Source of the DNA: Bradyrhizobium yuanmingense
GTDB taxonomy: Bacteria > Pseudomonadota > Alphaproteobacteria > Rhizobiales > Xanthobacteraceae
Direction of reading: 5' to 3'
NCBI RefSeq assembly: GCF_900094575.1
Contig: NZ_FMAE01000002.1
Location: 682,001 to 746,000 of the forward strand
Length of the DNA stretch: 64,000 nt
Shown: positions 42,553 to 51,158 of the stretch, one piece after another
How the letters are laid out: each line of letters begins with the position of its first letter
How positions within the stretch are numbered: the stretch's first letter is position 1
Program-made: the position numbers and the translations under genes
Notes under the pieces: model-generated
The model's database searches: none
What the model saw: only the letters and a program-made list of their open reading frames with translations
What the model was told of the DNA's origin: nothing

Positions 42553-42594
42553 GAATCCAGTTCCAGCCAAAAACCTTTGTGTTGGAGCGATTTC

Positions 42595-44214
42595 ATGAAG
42601 CGCCGCGATTTCCTCAAATCCGTTTCCGGGTTGGCCGCTGGCGCGGCGCTCCCGGCCATGCCGTCCGTGATCTCCCCGGCCAAGGCCGATGCCCGCTCGG
42701 AGACCTTGCTGATCGTTTCCGAAGGCGGCCCCAACAATCTCGACATCCATGGCATCGGCACCAACGTGCCCGGCTATGAAGTCTCCTGGAATTGCTACGA
42801 CCGCCTGATCAGCCACGAGATGAAGAGCGGTCCCGGCGGCGTGCCCTATTACGACCGCGACAAGTTCAAAGGCGAGCTCGCCGACGACATGAAGATCGAC
42901 GACATGTCGGTCACCTTCAAGCTGAAGAAGAACGCCAAATTCCACGACGGCGCGCCTGTTACCGCGAAAGACGTGAAATGGTCGCTCGACCGCGCCGTCA
43001 GCGTCGGCGGCTTCCCGACCTTCCAGATGAGCGCGGGTTCGCTCACCAAGGCCGAGCAGTTCGTCGTGGTCGACGATCACACTGTGCGCGTCGACTTCCT
43101 GAAGAAGGACAAGCTGACGATCCCCGATCTCGCCGTGATCGTGCCCTGCATCGTCAATTCCGAGCTGGTGAAGAAGAATGCCAGCGAGAAGGATCCCTGG
43201 GGCCTCGAGTTTACAAAACAGCAGACCGCCGGCTCCGGCGCCTACAAGGTGACGAAGTGGACCGCCGGCACCGAAGTGATCATGGAGCGCAATGAGGATT
43301 GGGTCGGCGGTCCGCTTCCCAAGATCAAGCGCGTGATTTGGCGCATGGTGCCGCAGGCCGGCAACCGCCGTGCGCTGCTCGAGCGCGGCGATGCCGACAT
43401 CTCCTATGAGCTGCCGTTCAAGGATTTCCAGGAGATGAAGGCGAACGGCAAGCTCAACGTGGTGTCGCTGCCGTTCTCCAACGGCATCCAGTATATCGGC
43501 ATGAACGTCACCAAGCCGCCGTTCGACAATCCGAAAGTGCGGCAGGCCATCGCCTATGCGCTGCCGTATCAGAAGATCATGGACGCCGTGCTGTTCGGTC
43601 TCGGCAATCCCATGTTCGGCGCAAAGGACAAGGCCACCGAAGTCGCCTGGCCGCAGCCGCACAAGTACAACACCGACATGGAGAAGGCGAAGGCGCTGCT
43701 GGCTGAAGCCGGTTACGCCAACGGCTTCGAGACCACGATCTCGTTCGATCTCAACTTCGCCGGCGTCAACGAGCCGCTCTGCATCCTCGTGCAGGAGAGC
43801 CTCGCCCAGCTCGGCATCAAGACCACCATCAACAAGGTGCCCGGCGCCAACTGGCGCACCGAGCTCAACAAGAAGGAGATGCCGCTCTTCACCAACGTCT
43901 TCTCGGGCTGGCTCGATTACCCCGAGTACTTCTTCTACTGGTGCTATCACGGCAACAATTCCGTCTTCAACACCATGAGCTACAAGTCGGCGGCGATGGA
44001 CAAATTCATCGACGGTGCGCGCACCGCGGCCGCCACCGGCGACAAGGCCGCTTACGATGCCGACGTGAAGGGCTTCGTCGATCTCGCCTTCGCCGACGTC
44101 CCGCGGATCCCGCTGTATCAGCCGTTCGTCAACGTCGCGATGCAGAAGAACATCAGCGGCTACCAGTACTGGTTCCACCGGCGGCTGGATTATCGCGCGA
44201 TGGCGAAGGGGTGA
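42595..44214 (+). CDS. ABC transporter substrate-binding protein (DppA/family 5), Tat-type signal
   Basis: 539-residue family-5 periplasmic binding protein. The start at 42595 follows GGAG and gives a twin-arginine signal, MKRRDFLKSVSGLAAGAALP. The mature part has the family signature KFHDGAPVTAKDVKWSLDRA and GMNVTKPPFDNPKVRQAIAYAL. First gene of an operon with two permeases, a fused double ATPase and then AtzG/AtzE/AtzH-like genes, so the cargo is probably a small nitrogen-rich ureide or amide and not a peptide. That specificity is inferred from context only. Confidence 0.92.
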   Translation: MKRRDFLKSVSGLAAGAALPAMPSVISPAKADARSETLLIVSEGGPNNLDIHGIGTNVPGYEVSWNCYDRLISHEMKSGPGGVPYYDRDKFKGELADDMKIDDMSVTFKLKKNAKFHDGAPVTAKDVKWSLDRAVSVGGFPTFQMSAGSLTKAEQFVVVDDHTVRVDFLKKDKLTIPDLAVIVPCIVNSELVKKNASEKDPWGLEFTKQQTAGSGAYKVTKWTAGTEVIMERNEDWVGGPLPKIKRVIWRMVPQAGNRRALLERGDADISYELPFKDFQEMKANGKLNVVSLPFSNGIQYIGMNVTKPPFDNPKVRQAIAYALPYQKIMDAVLFGLGNPMFGAKDKATEVAWPQPHKYNTDMEKAKALLAEAGYANGFETTISFDLNFAGVNEPLCILVQESLAQLGIKTTINKVPGANWRTELNKKEMPLFTNVFSGWLDYPEYFFYWCYHGNNSVFNTMSYKSAAMDKFIDGARTAAATGDKAAYDADVKGFVDLAFADVPRIPLYQPFVNVAMQKNISGYQYWFHRRLDYRAMAKG

Positions 44215-44219
44215 GGAAA

Positions 44220-44307
44220 GCGAATAGGGAGTGGCGAATAGCGAGTAGGGGGACGTGATGGTCGACAGGAGCGAATATCCATTCGCCACTCGCTATTCGC
44301 CATTCGC
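44220..44307. repeat. Inverted repeat within the transporter operon
   Basis: Arms GCGAATAGGGAGTGGCGAAT (44220 onwards, continuing AGCGAGTA) and ATTCGCCACTCGCTATTCGC (44281 onwards) face each other across about 30 bp. It sits between the binding-protein and first permease genes, where a stem-loop could protect the upstream mRNA and give the binding protein higher expression. Confidence 0.75.
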
Positions 44308-44325
44308 GCGAGCGGAGCGAGCACC

Positions 44326-45339
44326 ATGCTGACCATGATCGGCAAGCGCCTGATGTTCGCGGTTCCCTCGCTGATCGGCGTCGTCATCGTCACCTTCCTG
44401 CTGACGCGCGCGCTGCCGGGCGATCCCGCCGCCTACTTCGCCGGCCCCGCCGCGACCAAGGAAGCCGTCGAGCAGATCCGCAAGAAACTCGGCCTCGACA
44501 AGCCGCTGATCGAGCAGTTCTTCCGCTATGCCAACGATCTCGCGCATGGCGATTTCGGCAACTCGCTGACGACGGGCCAGCCGGTCGCCACCGAGATCCG
44601 TAACCGCCTGCCGGCCTCGGCCGAGCTGACGCTGCTCGGCCTGTTCGTGTCCGTTGCGATCGCCATTCCGCTCGGCGTGCTCGCGGCAACGCGGCCGGGA
44701 TCATGGATCGATCATCTCTGCCGGGTCACGACCACGGCCGGCGTGTCGCTGCCGGTGTTCTTCACCGGCCTCGTGCTGGTTTATGTCTTCTACTTTCGCC
44801 TGGGCTGGTCGCCGGCGCCGCTCGGCCGTCTCGACGTGTTCTACAGCGCGCCGCCGACGGTAACAGGCTTCTATCTGATCGACACTTTGATCGCGCGCGA
44901 TCTCGAGGCGTTCCGCTCGGCGTTGAGCCAACTCATCCTTCCCGCAACGACGCTCGCGATCTTTTCGCTGGCGCCGATCGCACGCATGACGCGCGCGTCC
45001 ATGCTCGCGGTGCTCGCATCCGAATTCGTCCGCACCGCGCGCGCCAGCGGCCTGTCGCCGGCGACGGTGATCGTCACCTACGCGTTCCGCAACGCGATGC
45101 TGCCGGTCATCACCACGCTCAGCATGGTGTTCTCGTTCCTGCTGGGGGCCAACGTGCTGGTCGAGAAAGTGTTCGCATGGCCGGGCATCGGCTCCTACGC
45201 GGTGGAAGCGCTGATCTCCTCCGACTTCGCGCCGGTGCAGGGTTTCGTGCTGACCATGGCCGTGATGTACGTGCTGCTCAATCTGATCATCGACATTTTG
45301 TACGGCGTGATCGACCCGCGCGTGCGGTTGGAGGGCTAG
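44326..45339 (+). CDS. ABC transporter permease (DppB type)
   Basis: 337-residue permease with six membrane segments: MIGKRLMFAVPSLIGVVIVT at the start, LPGDPAAYFAGPAA, and the EAA loop around ASEFVRTARASGLSPATVI, ending with LINLIIDILYGVIDPRVRL-type C-terminus. Forms the membrane channel with the DppC-type protein three bases downstream. Confidence 0.93.
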   Translation: MLTMIGKRLMFAVPSLIGVVIVTFLLTRALPGDPAAYFAGPAATKEAVEQIRKKLGLDKPLIEQFFRYANDLAHGDFGNSLTTGQPVATEIRNRLPASAELTLLGLFVSVAIAIPLGVLAATRPGSWIDHLCRVTTTAGVSLPVFFTGLVLVYVFYFRLGWSPAPLGRLDVFYSAPPTVTGFYLIDTLIARDLEAFRSALSQLILPATTLAIFSLAPIARMTRASMLAVLASEFVRTARASGLSPATVIVTYAFRNAMLPVITTLSMVFSFLLGANVLVEKVFAWPGIGSYAVEALISSDFAPVQGFVLTMAVMYVLLNLIIDILYGVIDPRVRLEG

Positions 45340-45342
45340 ACT

Positions 45343-46242
45343 ATGAGCTCCGTAGCGCCTGCTGTTGAACCTGTCGGCCCCGCCCGCACGTCAGGCCTCG
45401 TCGCGATCCTTGAACAGACCCGCTATGTCCTCGGCGAGAACAAGGTCACGGGCTTTGCCTTTGCGTTGCTCCTGATCATCGTGTTCGCCGCGCTGTTCGG
45501 CCCTTACGTGGTGCCGTACGATCCGCTCGCCTCGGATACGGCCGCTGCGTTGAAACCGCCGTCGGCGGCGCACTGGTTCGGCACCGACCAGCTGGGCCGC
45601 GACATCTTCAGCCGTGTCATCGTCGCCACGCGCCTCGACTTCTTCATCGCGATCGCCTCGGTCGCGCTGGTGTTCCTGATGGGCGGCCTTGCCGGCATCG
45701 CGGCCGGCTATTTCGGCGGCTGGACCGACCGCATCGTCGGCCGCATCGCCGACACCATTATGGCCTTCCCGCTGTTCGTGCTCGCGATGGGCATCGTCGC
45801 CGCGCTCGGCAACACCGTGCAGAACATCATCCTGGCCACCGCGATCGTGAACTTCCCGCTCTATGCCCGCGTCGCCCGCGCGGAAGCCAATGTCCGCCGC
45901 AATGCCGGCTTCGTGCAGGCCGCGCGTCTGTCAGGCAACGGCGAGTTCCGCATCCTCCTGGTGCACATCCTGCCGAACATCATGCCGATCATGATCGTGC
46001 AGATGTCGCTGACCATGGGCTACGCCATCCTCAACGCCGCCGGCCTCTCCTTCATCGGCCTCGGCGTCCGCCCGCCGACGGCGGAATGGGGCATCATGGT
46101 CGCCGAAGGCGCGGGCTTCATGGTGTCGGGCGAATGGTGGATCGCGCTCTTCCCCGGCCTTGCCCTGATGATCGCCGTGTTCTGCTTCAACCTCCTCGGC
46201 GACGGCCTGCGCGACATCGTCGATCCCCAGCGGAGGACGTGA
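45343..46242 (+). CDS. ABC transporter permease (DppC type)
   Basis: 299 residues: N-terminal helix GFAFALLLIIVFAALFGPYV, then HWFGTDQLGRDIFSRVIVAT, the family hallmark of DppC/OppC, and the EAA loop RNAGFVQAARLSGNGEFRIL. ATG at 45343, three bases after the DppB-type stop, so translation is probably coupled. Confidence 0.93.
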   Translation: MSSVAPAVEPVGPARTSGLVAILEQTRYVLGENKVTGFAFALLLIIVFAALFGPYVVPYDPLASDTAAALKPPSAAHWFGTDQLGRDIFSRVIVATRLDFFIAIASVALVFLMGGLAGIAAGYFGGWTDRIVGRIADTIMAFPLFVLAMGIVAALGNTVQNIILATAIVNFPLYARVARAEANVRRNAGFVQAARLSGNGEFRILLVHILPNIMPIMIVQMSLTMGYAILNAAGLSFIGLGVRPPTAEWGIMVAEGAGFMVSGEWWIALFPGLALMIAVFCFNLLGDGLRDIVDPQRRT

Positions 46243-46287
46243 TGCTCAACCTCCAAGAAAAATTCTCCAATGATTTCAGTCGCCATT

Positions 46288-46311
46288 CTACTGTGCATGG
46301 GGTTGTTTTCG
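46288..46311 (+). repeat. 24-bp dispersed motif, copy 2
   Basis: Identical over 24 bases to 6260-6283. Here it lies in the 94-bp gap between the DppC-type permease and the ATPase gene, in the same orientation as transcription. Confidence 0.7.
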
Positions 46312-46336
46312 ACCGTTTGAGTGACGGGAGCCGGCC

Positions 46337-48106
46337 ATGACGGCCCAGCCCCTGCTCGACGTCCAGGACCTCACGGTCGAATTCACCACCCGACGCGGCA
46401 TCGTCAAGGCGGTGCAGCACGTCAACATCTCCGTCGCCAAGGGCGAGACGCTCGCCATCGTCGGCGAGTCCGGCTCCGGCAAGTCGGTGACCTCCTACGC
46501 GGTGATGCGCATCCTCGACCGCGCCGGCAAGATCGCCGAGGGCTCGGTGATGTTCTCCGGCATCGACGTCAAGGCGGCGACCGAAGACCAGATGCGGGAC
46601 TTGCGCGGCCGCGAAGTCTCGATGATCTTCCAGAACCCGCGCGCCGCTCTGAACCCGATCCGCAAAGTCGGCGACCAGATCGAGGACGTGCTGCGCACCC
46701 ATGTGCAGCAGGCCCAGGTCGCCGACCACGGCGAGAAGGCGATCGAGGCGCTCGAGCAGGTCAAGATCGCCCGCCCACGCGAGCGGTATCACGCCTATCC
46801 GTTCGAGCTGTCGGGCGGCATGTGCCAGCGCGTCGTCATCGCGCTCGCGCTGGCCTGCAATCCGCAGCTGCTCATCGCCGACGAGCCGACGACCGGATTG
46901 GATGTCACCACGCAGAAGGCGGTGATGGACCTGATCGTCGAGCTGACGAAACGCCGCGCGATGTCGACCATCCTGATCACGCACGATCTTGGCCTCGCTG
47001 CCGCCTATTGCGACCGCGTCGTCGTCATGGAGAAGGGCCGCGTCGTCGAGACCGCCACCGCCGCCGACATCTTCGCCAACCCGCAGCACCCCTATACGAA
47101 GAAGCTAATGCGCGCGACCCCGCGGCTTGGTGTGTCGCTGCGCGACTTGCTGCCCGAGGAAGAAAGCAGAGCCGCCATGGCCGGGCTTGATCCGGCCATC
47201 CATCACACTTCGCAAGACCCCTCTCAGCTGACAGACCCCCGGGTCAAGCCCGGACGTGACGAGAATCCAAAACCCCTCCTTCTCGTCGACAAGCTCGTCA
47301 AGGAATATCCCCGCCAGGGTGCGACCGCCGTGCTCGGCAAGCTGTTCGGCCGCAAGCCGCCGGTCGAGCCGGACATGTTCCGCGCCGTCGACGGCATCTC
47401 CTTTGCCATCGGCCATGGCGAGAGCGTCGGTCTGGTCGGCGAATCCGGCTGCGGCAAATCGACCACGTCGATGATGGTGATGCGCCTGCTCGACCAGACC
47501 TCCGGCCTGATCCAGTTCGACGGCGAGGACATCGGCGGCATTCAGCCTGCCGCCTTCGCCCGGCTGCCGCAGCGCAGCCGCATCCAGATGGTGTTCCAGG
47601 ACCCGACCGACAGCCTCAACCCGCGCTTCACTGCGGCACGCGCCATCGCCGATCCGATCATGCAGCTCGGCGACATCAGGGGACGCGATGCGCTGCGCGC
47701 CCGCTGCGAGGAGCTCGCCACCATGGTCGGCCTGCCGCACAATCTGCTCGACCGCTTCCCGCACCAATTGTCCGGTGGCCAGAAGGCCCGCGTCGGCATC
47801 GCCCGGGCGATTGCGCTGCATCCCAAGCTCGTCATCCTGGACGAGCCGACCGCGGCGCTGGACGTCTCCGTGCAGGCCGTCGTCCTCAACCTGCTGCAGG
47901 ACCTCAAGGCGCGGCTAGGTATGAGCTATCTGTTCGTCTCGCATGATTTGAATGTAGTGCGCCTGTTGTGCGATCGTGTCATTGTGATGCGGACCGGACG
48001 GATCGTCGAGGAGGGCTCTTCCGAGCAGGTTCTCGGCGATCCCAAGGACGACTACACCAAGGAGCTGCTGACGGCGATCCCGCATCCGCCGTTGCCGATC
48101 CACTGA
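46337..48106 (+). CDS. ABC transporter, fused DppD-DppF ATPase
   Basis: 589 residues holding two complete ATPase domains. Domain 1: Walker A GESGSGKS, signature LSGGMCQRV, Walker B LLIADEPTTGLD. Domain 2: Walker A GESGCGKS, signature LSGGQKARVG, Walker B LVILDEPTAALD. The two are normally separate proteins in Dpp/Opp systems, though fusions are known. The linker between them (residues about 279-308) is the in-frame translation of a dispersed intergenic repeat (MAGLDPAIH ... DPRVKPGRDE). Powers the transporter formed by the genes upstream. Confidence 0.94.
   Translation: MTAQPLLDVQDLTVEFTTRRGIVKAVQHVNISVAKGETLAIVGESGSGKSVTSYAVMRILDRAGKIAEGSVMFSGIDVKAATEDQMRDLRGREVSMIFQNPRAALNPIRKVGDQIEDVLRTHVQQAQVADHGEKAIEALEQVKIARPRERYHAYPFELSGGMCQRVVIALALACNPQLLIADEPTTGLDVTTQKAVMDLIVELTKRRAMSTILITHDLGLAAAYCDRVVVMEKGRVVETATAADIFANPQHPYTKKLMRATPRLGVSLRDLLPEEESRAAMAGLDPAIHHTSQDPSQLTDPRVKPGRDENPKPLLLVDKLVKEYPRQGATAVLGKLFGRKPPVEPDMFRAVDGISFAIGHGESVGLVGESGCGKSTTSMMVMRLLDQTSGLIQFDGEDIGGIQPAAFARLPQRSRIQMVFQDPTDSLNPRFTAARAIADPIMQLGDIRGRDALRARCEELATMVGLPHNLLDRFPHQLSGGQKARVGIARAIALHPKLVILDEPTAALDVSVQAVVLNLLQDLKARLGMSYLFVSHDLNVVRLLCDRVIVMRTGRIVEEGSSEQVLGDPKDDYTKELLTAIPHPPLPIH
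47173..47261. repeat. Dispersed palindrome inserted in frame in the ATPase gene
   Basis: Arms CCGGGCTTGATCCGG (47181-47195) and CCCGGGTCAAGCCCGG (47238-47253), complementary with one mismatch, and ending CGTGACG. This is the GCCGGGCTTGACCCGG-type intergenic repeat of this lineage. Its length keeps the reading frame open, so it is translated as the linker between the two ATPase domains. Confidence 0.85.
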
Positions 48107-48132
48107 GACTGCACTGATTGCTTGAGAGCGTG

Positions 48133-48312
48133 ATGGCCGAACCCCTGGACGACTATATCGACGCCGTATCGAAGGCGCTGGCGCTGCCGATCGAGGAGGC
48201 CTGGCGGCCTGCCGTGCGCGCCAACCTCGAGGTCTCGCTGCGGCTTGGCCGTCTGGTCGACGAATTCGCGCTGCCGGACGAGACCGAGCCGGCGCCGATC
48301 TTCACGGCCTGA
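48133..48312 (+). CDS. atzG: AtzG-like DUF4089 protein (GatC-like partner of the amidase)
   Basis: 59-residue protein starting MAEPLDDYIDAVSKALALPI, with the helical DUF4089 pattern RANLEVSLRLGRLVDEFALP. In Pseudomonas sp. ADP, AtzG is a small GatC-like subunit that binds and stabilises the AtzE amidase. Here the gene directly precedes the AtzE-like gene (4-bp gap), the same arrangement. Gene symbol by analogy. Confidence 0.85.
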   Translation: MAEPLDDYIDAVSKALALPIEEAWRPAVRANLEVSLRLGRLVDEFALPDETEPAPIFTA

Positions 48313-48316
48313 CACC

Positions 48317-49711
48317 ATGTCCGCCAAGCCAGAGATGACGGCCTCCGAGATCGCAAGTGCGGTTGCGGGTCGCAAGATGTCCGCGCTCGCTGCCACCGAG
48401 GCTGCGCTCGCGCGCATCGAGCAGCATGACGGCATCCTCAATTCCTTCACCGACGTCACCGCCGAACGCGCCCGCGCGAAAGCGCGCGCGATCGATGCCG
48501 ACATCGCCGCGGGCAAGAAGGTCGGCCCGCTTGCCGGCGTACCCTTCGCGGTCAAGAACCTGTTCGATGTCGCGGGCCTGCCGACGCGCGCCGGCTCGAA
48601 GATCAACCGGGACCTAGCGCCCGCCAAGCGCGATGCGACGCTGATCGAGCGGATGGAGGCGGCCGGCGCCGTTCTCGTCGGTGCGCTCAACATGGGCGAA
48701 TACGCCTACGATTTCACGGGCGAGAACATCCACGACGGTCCCTCGCGCAATCCGCACGACACCACGCGGATGAGCGGCGGCTCCTCCGGCGGCTCGGGCA
48801 GCGCCGTCGGCGGCGCGCTGGTGCCGATCGCGCTCGGCTCCGACACCAACGGCTCGATCCGCGTGCCGTCGTCCTTCTGCGGCATCTTCGGCCTGAAGCC
48901 GACCTATGGCCGGCTGTCACGCGCGCGCTCCTTCCCGTTCGTGGCGAGCCTCGATCATCTCGGCCCGTTCGCGCGCTCCGTCGCCGATCTCGCGCTCGCC
49001 TATGACGCGATGCAGGGTCCGGATGCCGACGACGGCGCCTGCACTACGCGCGGGTTAGAGCCCGTCACGCCGCGGCTCGATGAGTCCATCTCCGGCCTGC
49101 GCGTTGCGATCGCCGGCGGACACTTCCAGAAGAACGTGTTTCCGGAAGCGGTCGAAGCCGTCAGCCGCGTCGCCCAGGCGCTGGGCGCAACGCAAGTGGT
49201 GGATGTTCCCGAAGCATCGCGCGCCCGTGCGGCGGCTTACGTCATCACCACCACCGAAGGCGCTTCGCTCCATCTCGATCGCCTGCGCAAGCGCCCTGGC
49301 GATTTCGACCCGGCGGTGCGCGACCGGCTGATCGCGGGCGCCATGGTGCCGGCCTCGCTGGTCGACCGCGCGCAAAAATTCCGCCGCTGGTATCGCGCGC
49401 AGCTTGCCGAGATCTTTCGATCGGTCGACGTGCTGCTGGCGCCGGCGACGCCCTGCACCGCGCCGAAGCTCGGACAGGTCAATTTCAATCTCGACGGCGT
49501 CGAGCTGCCGGTGCGCGCCAATATCGGAATCCACACCCAGCCGATCTCCTTCATCGGCCTGCCGGTGGTCGCGGTCCCCGTGCCGCTCGAGCCGCTGCCG
49601 ATCGGCGTGCAGATCATTTGTGCGCCCTGGCGCGAGGACATCGCGCTGCGCGTCGCGCACGCATTGGAGAAGGTGGGCGTCGTCGCTGCGCCCGCGCCGA
49701 GAGGGTTCTAA
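48317..49711 (+). CDS. atzE: AtzE-like amidase (1-carboxybiuret amidohydrolase family)
   Basis: 464-residue amidase-signature enzyme. Catalytic triad visible: Lys80 (PFAVKNLFD), cis-Ser156 (MSGGSSGGS) and nucleophile Ser180 ([16 protein letters not shown]). The adjacent AtzG-type subunit separates it from ordinary amidases and from GatA; AtzEG removes ammonia from 1-carboxybiuret in cyanuric acid catabolism. The cyanuric acid hydrolase AtzD and the biuret hydrolase are not in the window, so the natural substrate may be a related ureido acid. Start ATG 48317. Confidence 0.88.
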   Translation: MSAKPEMTASEIASAVAGRKMSALAATEAALARIEQHDGILNSFTDVTAERARAKARAIDADIAAGKKVGPLAGVPFAVKNLFDVAGLPTRAGSKINRDLAPAKRDATLIERMEAAGAVLVGALNMGEYAYDFTGENIHDGPSRNPHDTTRMSGGSSGGSGSAVGGALVPIALGSDTNGSIRVPSSFCGIFGLKPTYGRLSRARSFPFVASLDHLGPFARSVADLALAYDAMQGPDADDGACTTRGLEPVTPRLDESISGLRVAIAGGHFQKNVFPEAVEAVSRVAQALGATQVVDVPEASRARAAAYVITTTEGASLHLDRLRKRPGDFDPAVRDRLIAGAMVPASLVDRAQKFRRWYRAQLAEIFRSVDVLLAPATPCTAPKLGQVNFNLDGVELPVRANIGIHTQPISFIGLPVVAVPVPLEPLPIGVQIICAPWREDIALRVAHALEKVGVVAAPAPRGF

Positions 49712-49712
49712 G

Positions 49713-50108
49713 ATGCAGATCGATCTCCCCGACGTGATCGCGGAAGTCAAAGCCGCGTTCGAGCGCTATGAGCAAGCCCTCGTCAGCAACGACGTCGCCG
49801 TGCTCGGCGAGCTCTTCCGCAACGATCCGCGCACCTTGCGCTACGGCATCGGCGAGAACCTCTATGGCTACGAGGCAATCTCCGGTTTCCGCGCCGGCCG
49901 TTCGCCGGTCGGGCTGAACCGCCGCACCGCCAAAACCGTGATCACCAGCTATGGCCGCGACACGGCCGTGGCGTCCACCTTGTTCTATCGCGATACGGCT
50001 CCCGGCAAGGTCGGCCGGCAGATGCAGACGTGGATACGTTTCCCGGAGGGCTGGCGCGTCGTTGCCGCTCATGTCAGCCTCATCGAGGAGCCGAAAGAGA
50101 CCGTATGA
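49713..50108 (+). CDS. atzH: AtzH-like DUF3225 protein
   Basis: 131 residues, a small NTF2/SnoaL-like fold typical of DUF3225: [40 protein letters not shown] and [18 protein letters not shown]. AtzH of Pseudomonas sp. ADP is a decarboxylating amidohydrolase for 1,3-dicarboxyurea, a side product in the same pathway. ATG at 49713, directly after the atzE stop; its own stop overlaps the next gene (ATGA). Confidence 0.85.
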   Translation: MQIDLPDVIAEVKAAFERYEQALVSNDVAVLGELFRNDPRTLRYGIGENLYGYEAISGFRAGRSPVGLNRRTAKTVITSYGRDTAVASTLFYRDTAPGKVGRQMQTWIRFPEGWRVVAAHVSLIEEPKETV

Positions 50109-50827
50109 CGCTTGATGATCTTCCGCAGGGCGCATTGCCGGCCGAGCCGGTGGTGCCGCGCGTTGACCGTGCATCGCCGTCGCTGCTGAAGGTCACGCGC
50201 GCCGAGGAGCTGCGGCTGCAGCTTGCCGACGAGATCGTGCGGGGAACGCTGGCGCCGGGCTCGCCGCTGGACGAGACCGACATCGCGCGGCGCTTCAACG
50301 TCTCGCGCACGCCGGTGCGCGAGGCGCTGCGCCAGCTAGTGGCGAGCGGCCTCGTCGAGGCGCGGCCGCATCGCGGCGCCGTGGTGGCGCGGCCATCCGT
50401 CGAGCGGCTGAAAGGCATGTTCGAGGCGATGGCGGAGCTCGAGGCCTTGTGCGCCGGTCTTGCCGCCGAACGCATGTCGGCGGCGGAGCGTCACGGCCTG
50501 GAGGCCGTCCACGAGGAGCTGCGGGTGCTGAGCTACACCGGCAATCCCGAGCGCTTCCACGAGGTCAACGAGCGCTTCCACAACGCGATCTACGCCGGCT
50601 CGCAGAACGGCTACATCGCCGAGATCACGCTCGCGACCCGCGTCCGCGTGCAGCCGTTCCGCCGCGCCCAGTTCCGCAACCTCGGCCGCCTCGCCAAGTC
50701 GCAGGCCGAGCACGACCGCGTCGTCGTCGCCATCATGCGCGGCGACAAGCAGGGTGCCGCCGCCGCCATGCGTGCGCACATCGAGCTGGTGCGCGGGGAG
50801 TATGAGATCTACGCGGTGTCGGTGTGA
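50105..50827 (+). CDS. GntR family regulator, FadR/FCD subfamily
   Basis: 240 residues: winged-helix GntR domain ([20 protein letters not shown], then [20 protein letters not shown]) followed by an all-helical FCD ligand-binding domain with [20 protein letters not shown] and [14 protein letters not shown] (metal/ligand-binding His). It overlaps the AtzH-like gene by four bases, so it is expressed with the catabolic genes and is probably their local regulator responding to a carboxylated intermediate. Confidence 0.93.
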   Translation: MTLDDLPQGALPAEPVVPRVDRASPSLLKVTRAEELRLQLADEIVRGTLAPGSPLDETDIARRFNVSRTPVREALRQLVASGLVEARPHRGAVVARPSVERLKGMFEAMAELEALCAGLAAERMSAAERHGLEAVHEELRVLSYTGNPERFHEVNERFHNAIYAGSQNGYIAEITLATRVRVQPFRRAQFRNLGRLAKSQAEHDRVVVAIMRGDKQGAAAAMRAHIELVRGEYEIYAVSV

Positions 50828-50927
50828 GTTGCGTGTTCACCACGAGGTGAAGGAGAGGCGTCGGTTCTCAGGAACCCGGCTTTGCACCGATCGTTTCCTC
50901 CCATCGATCCGATAAGGAGAAAACACC

Positions 50928-51143
50928 ATGGCCTCCTCCGAGAAAGATCCGCGCCATCACACCCAGAAGATGAAGCAGCGTCTACAGGAGACGGTGACGC
51001 ATCTGCGCGAAGACATCCGCAAGGTCGACGAGCCCCAGCTCACCGCGATGTTCGAAACGTCCGCAGAGGTGCTGTCCGGCCTCGTCAAGGCGTTCGACGA
51101 TTACGACAAGAAGAACGAAGCCGCCTGGCGCAAGTCGGCGTGA
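50928..51143 (+). CDS. Small conserved-looking protein, function unknown
   Basis: 71 residues, MASSEKDPRHHTQKMKQRLQ to the C-terminal FDDYDKKNEAAWRKSA, predicted helical and amphipathic, with a good ribosome-binding site (AAGGAG) before the ATG at 50928. No family recognised. It follows the GntR gene by about 100 bp and converges on the AtzF-like gene 15 bp away. Confidence 0.65.
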   Translation: MASSEKDPRHHTQKMKQRLQETVTHLREDIRKVDEPQLTAMFETSAEVLSGLVKAFDDYDKKNEAAWRKSA

Positions 51144-51158
51144 GGCCGCGGTCGCTGT

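Noticed and set aside
44190-44393. Short frame across the inverted repeat at 44220-44307
   Set aside because: It is repeat-derived and overlaps the ends of two certain genes.
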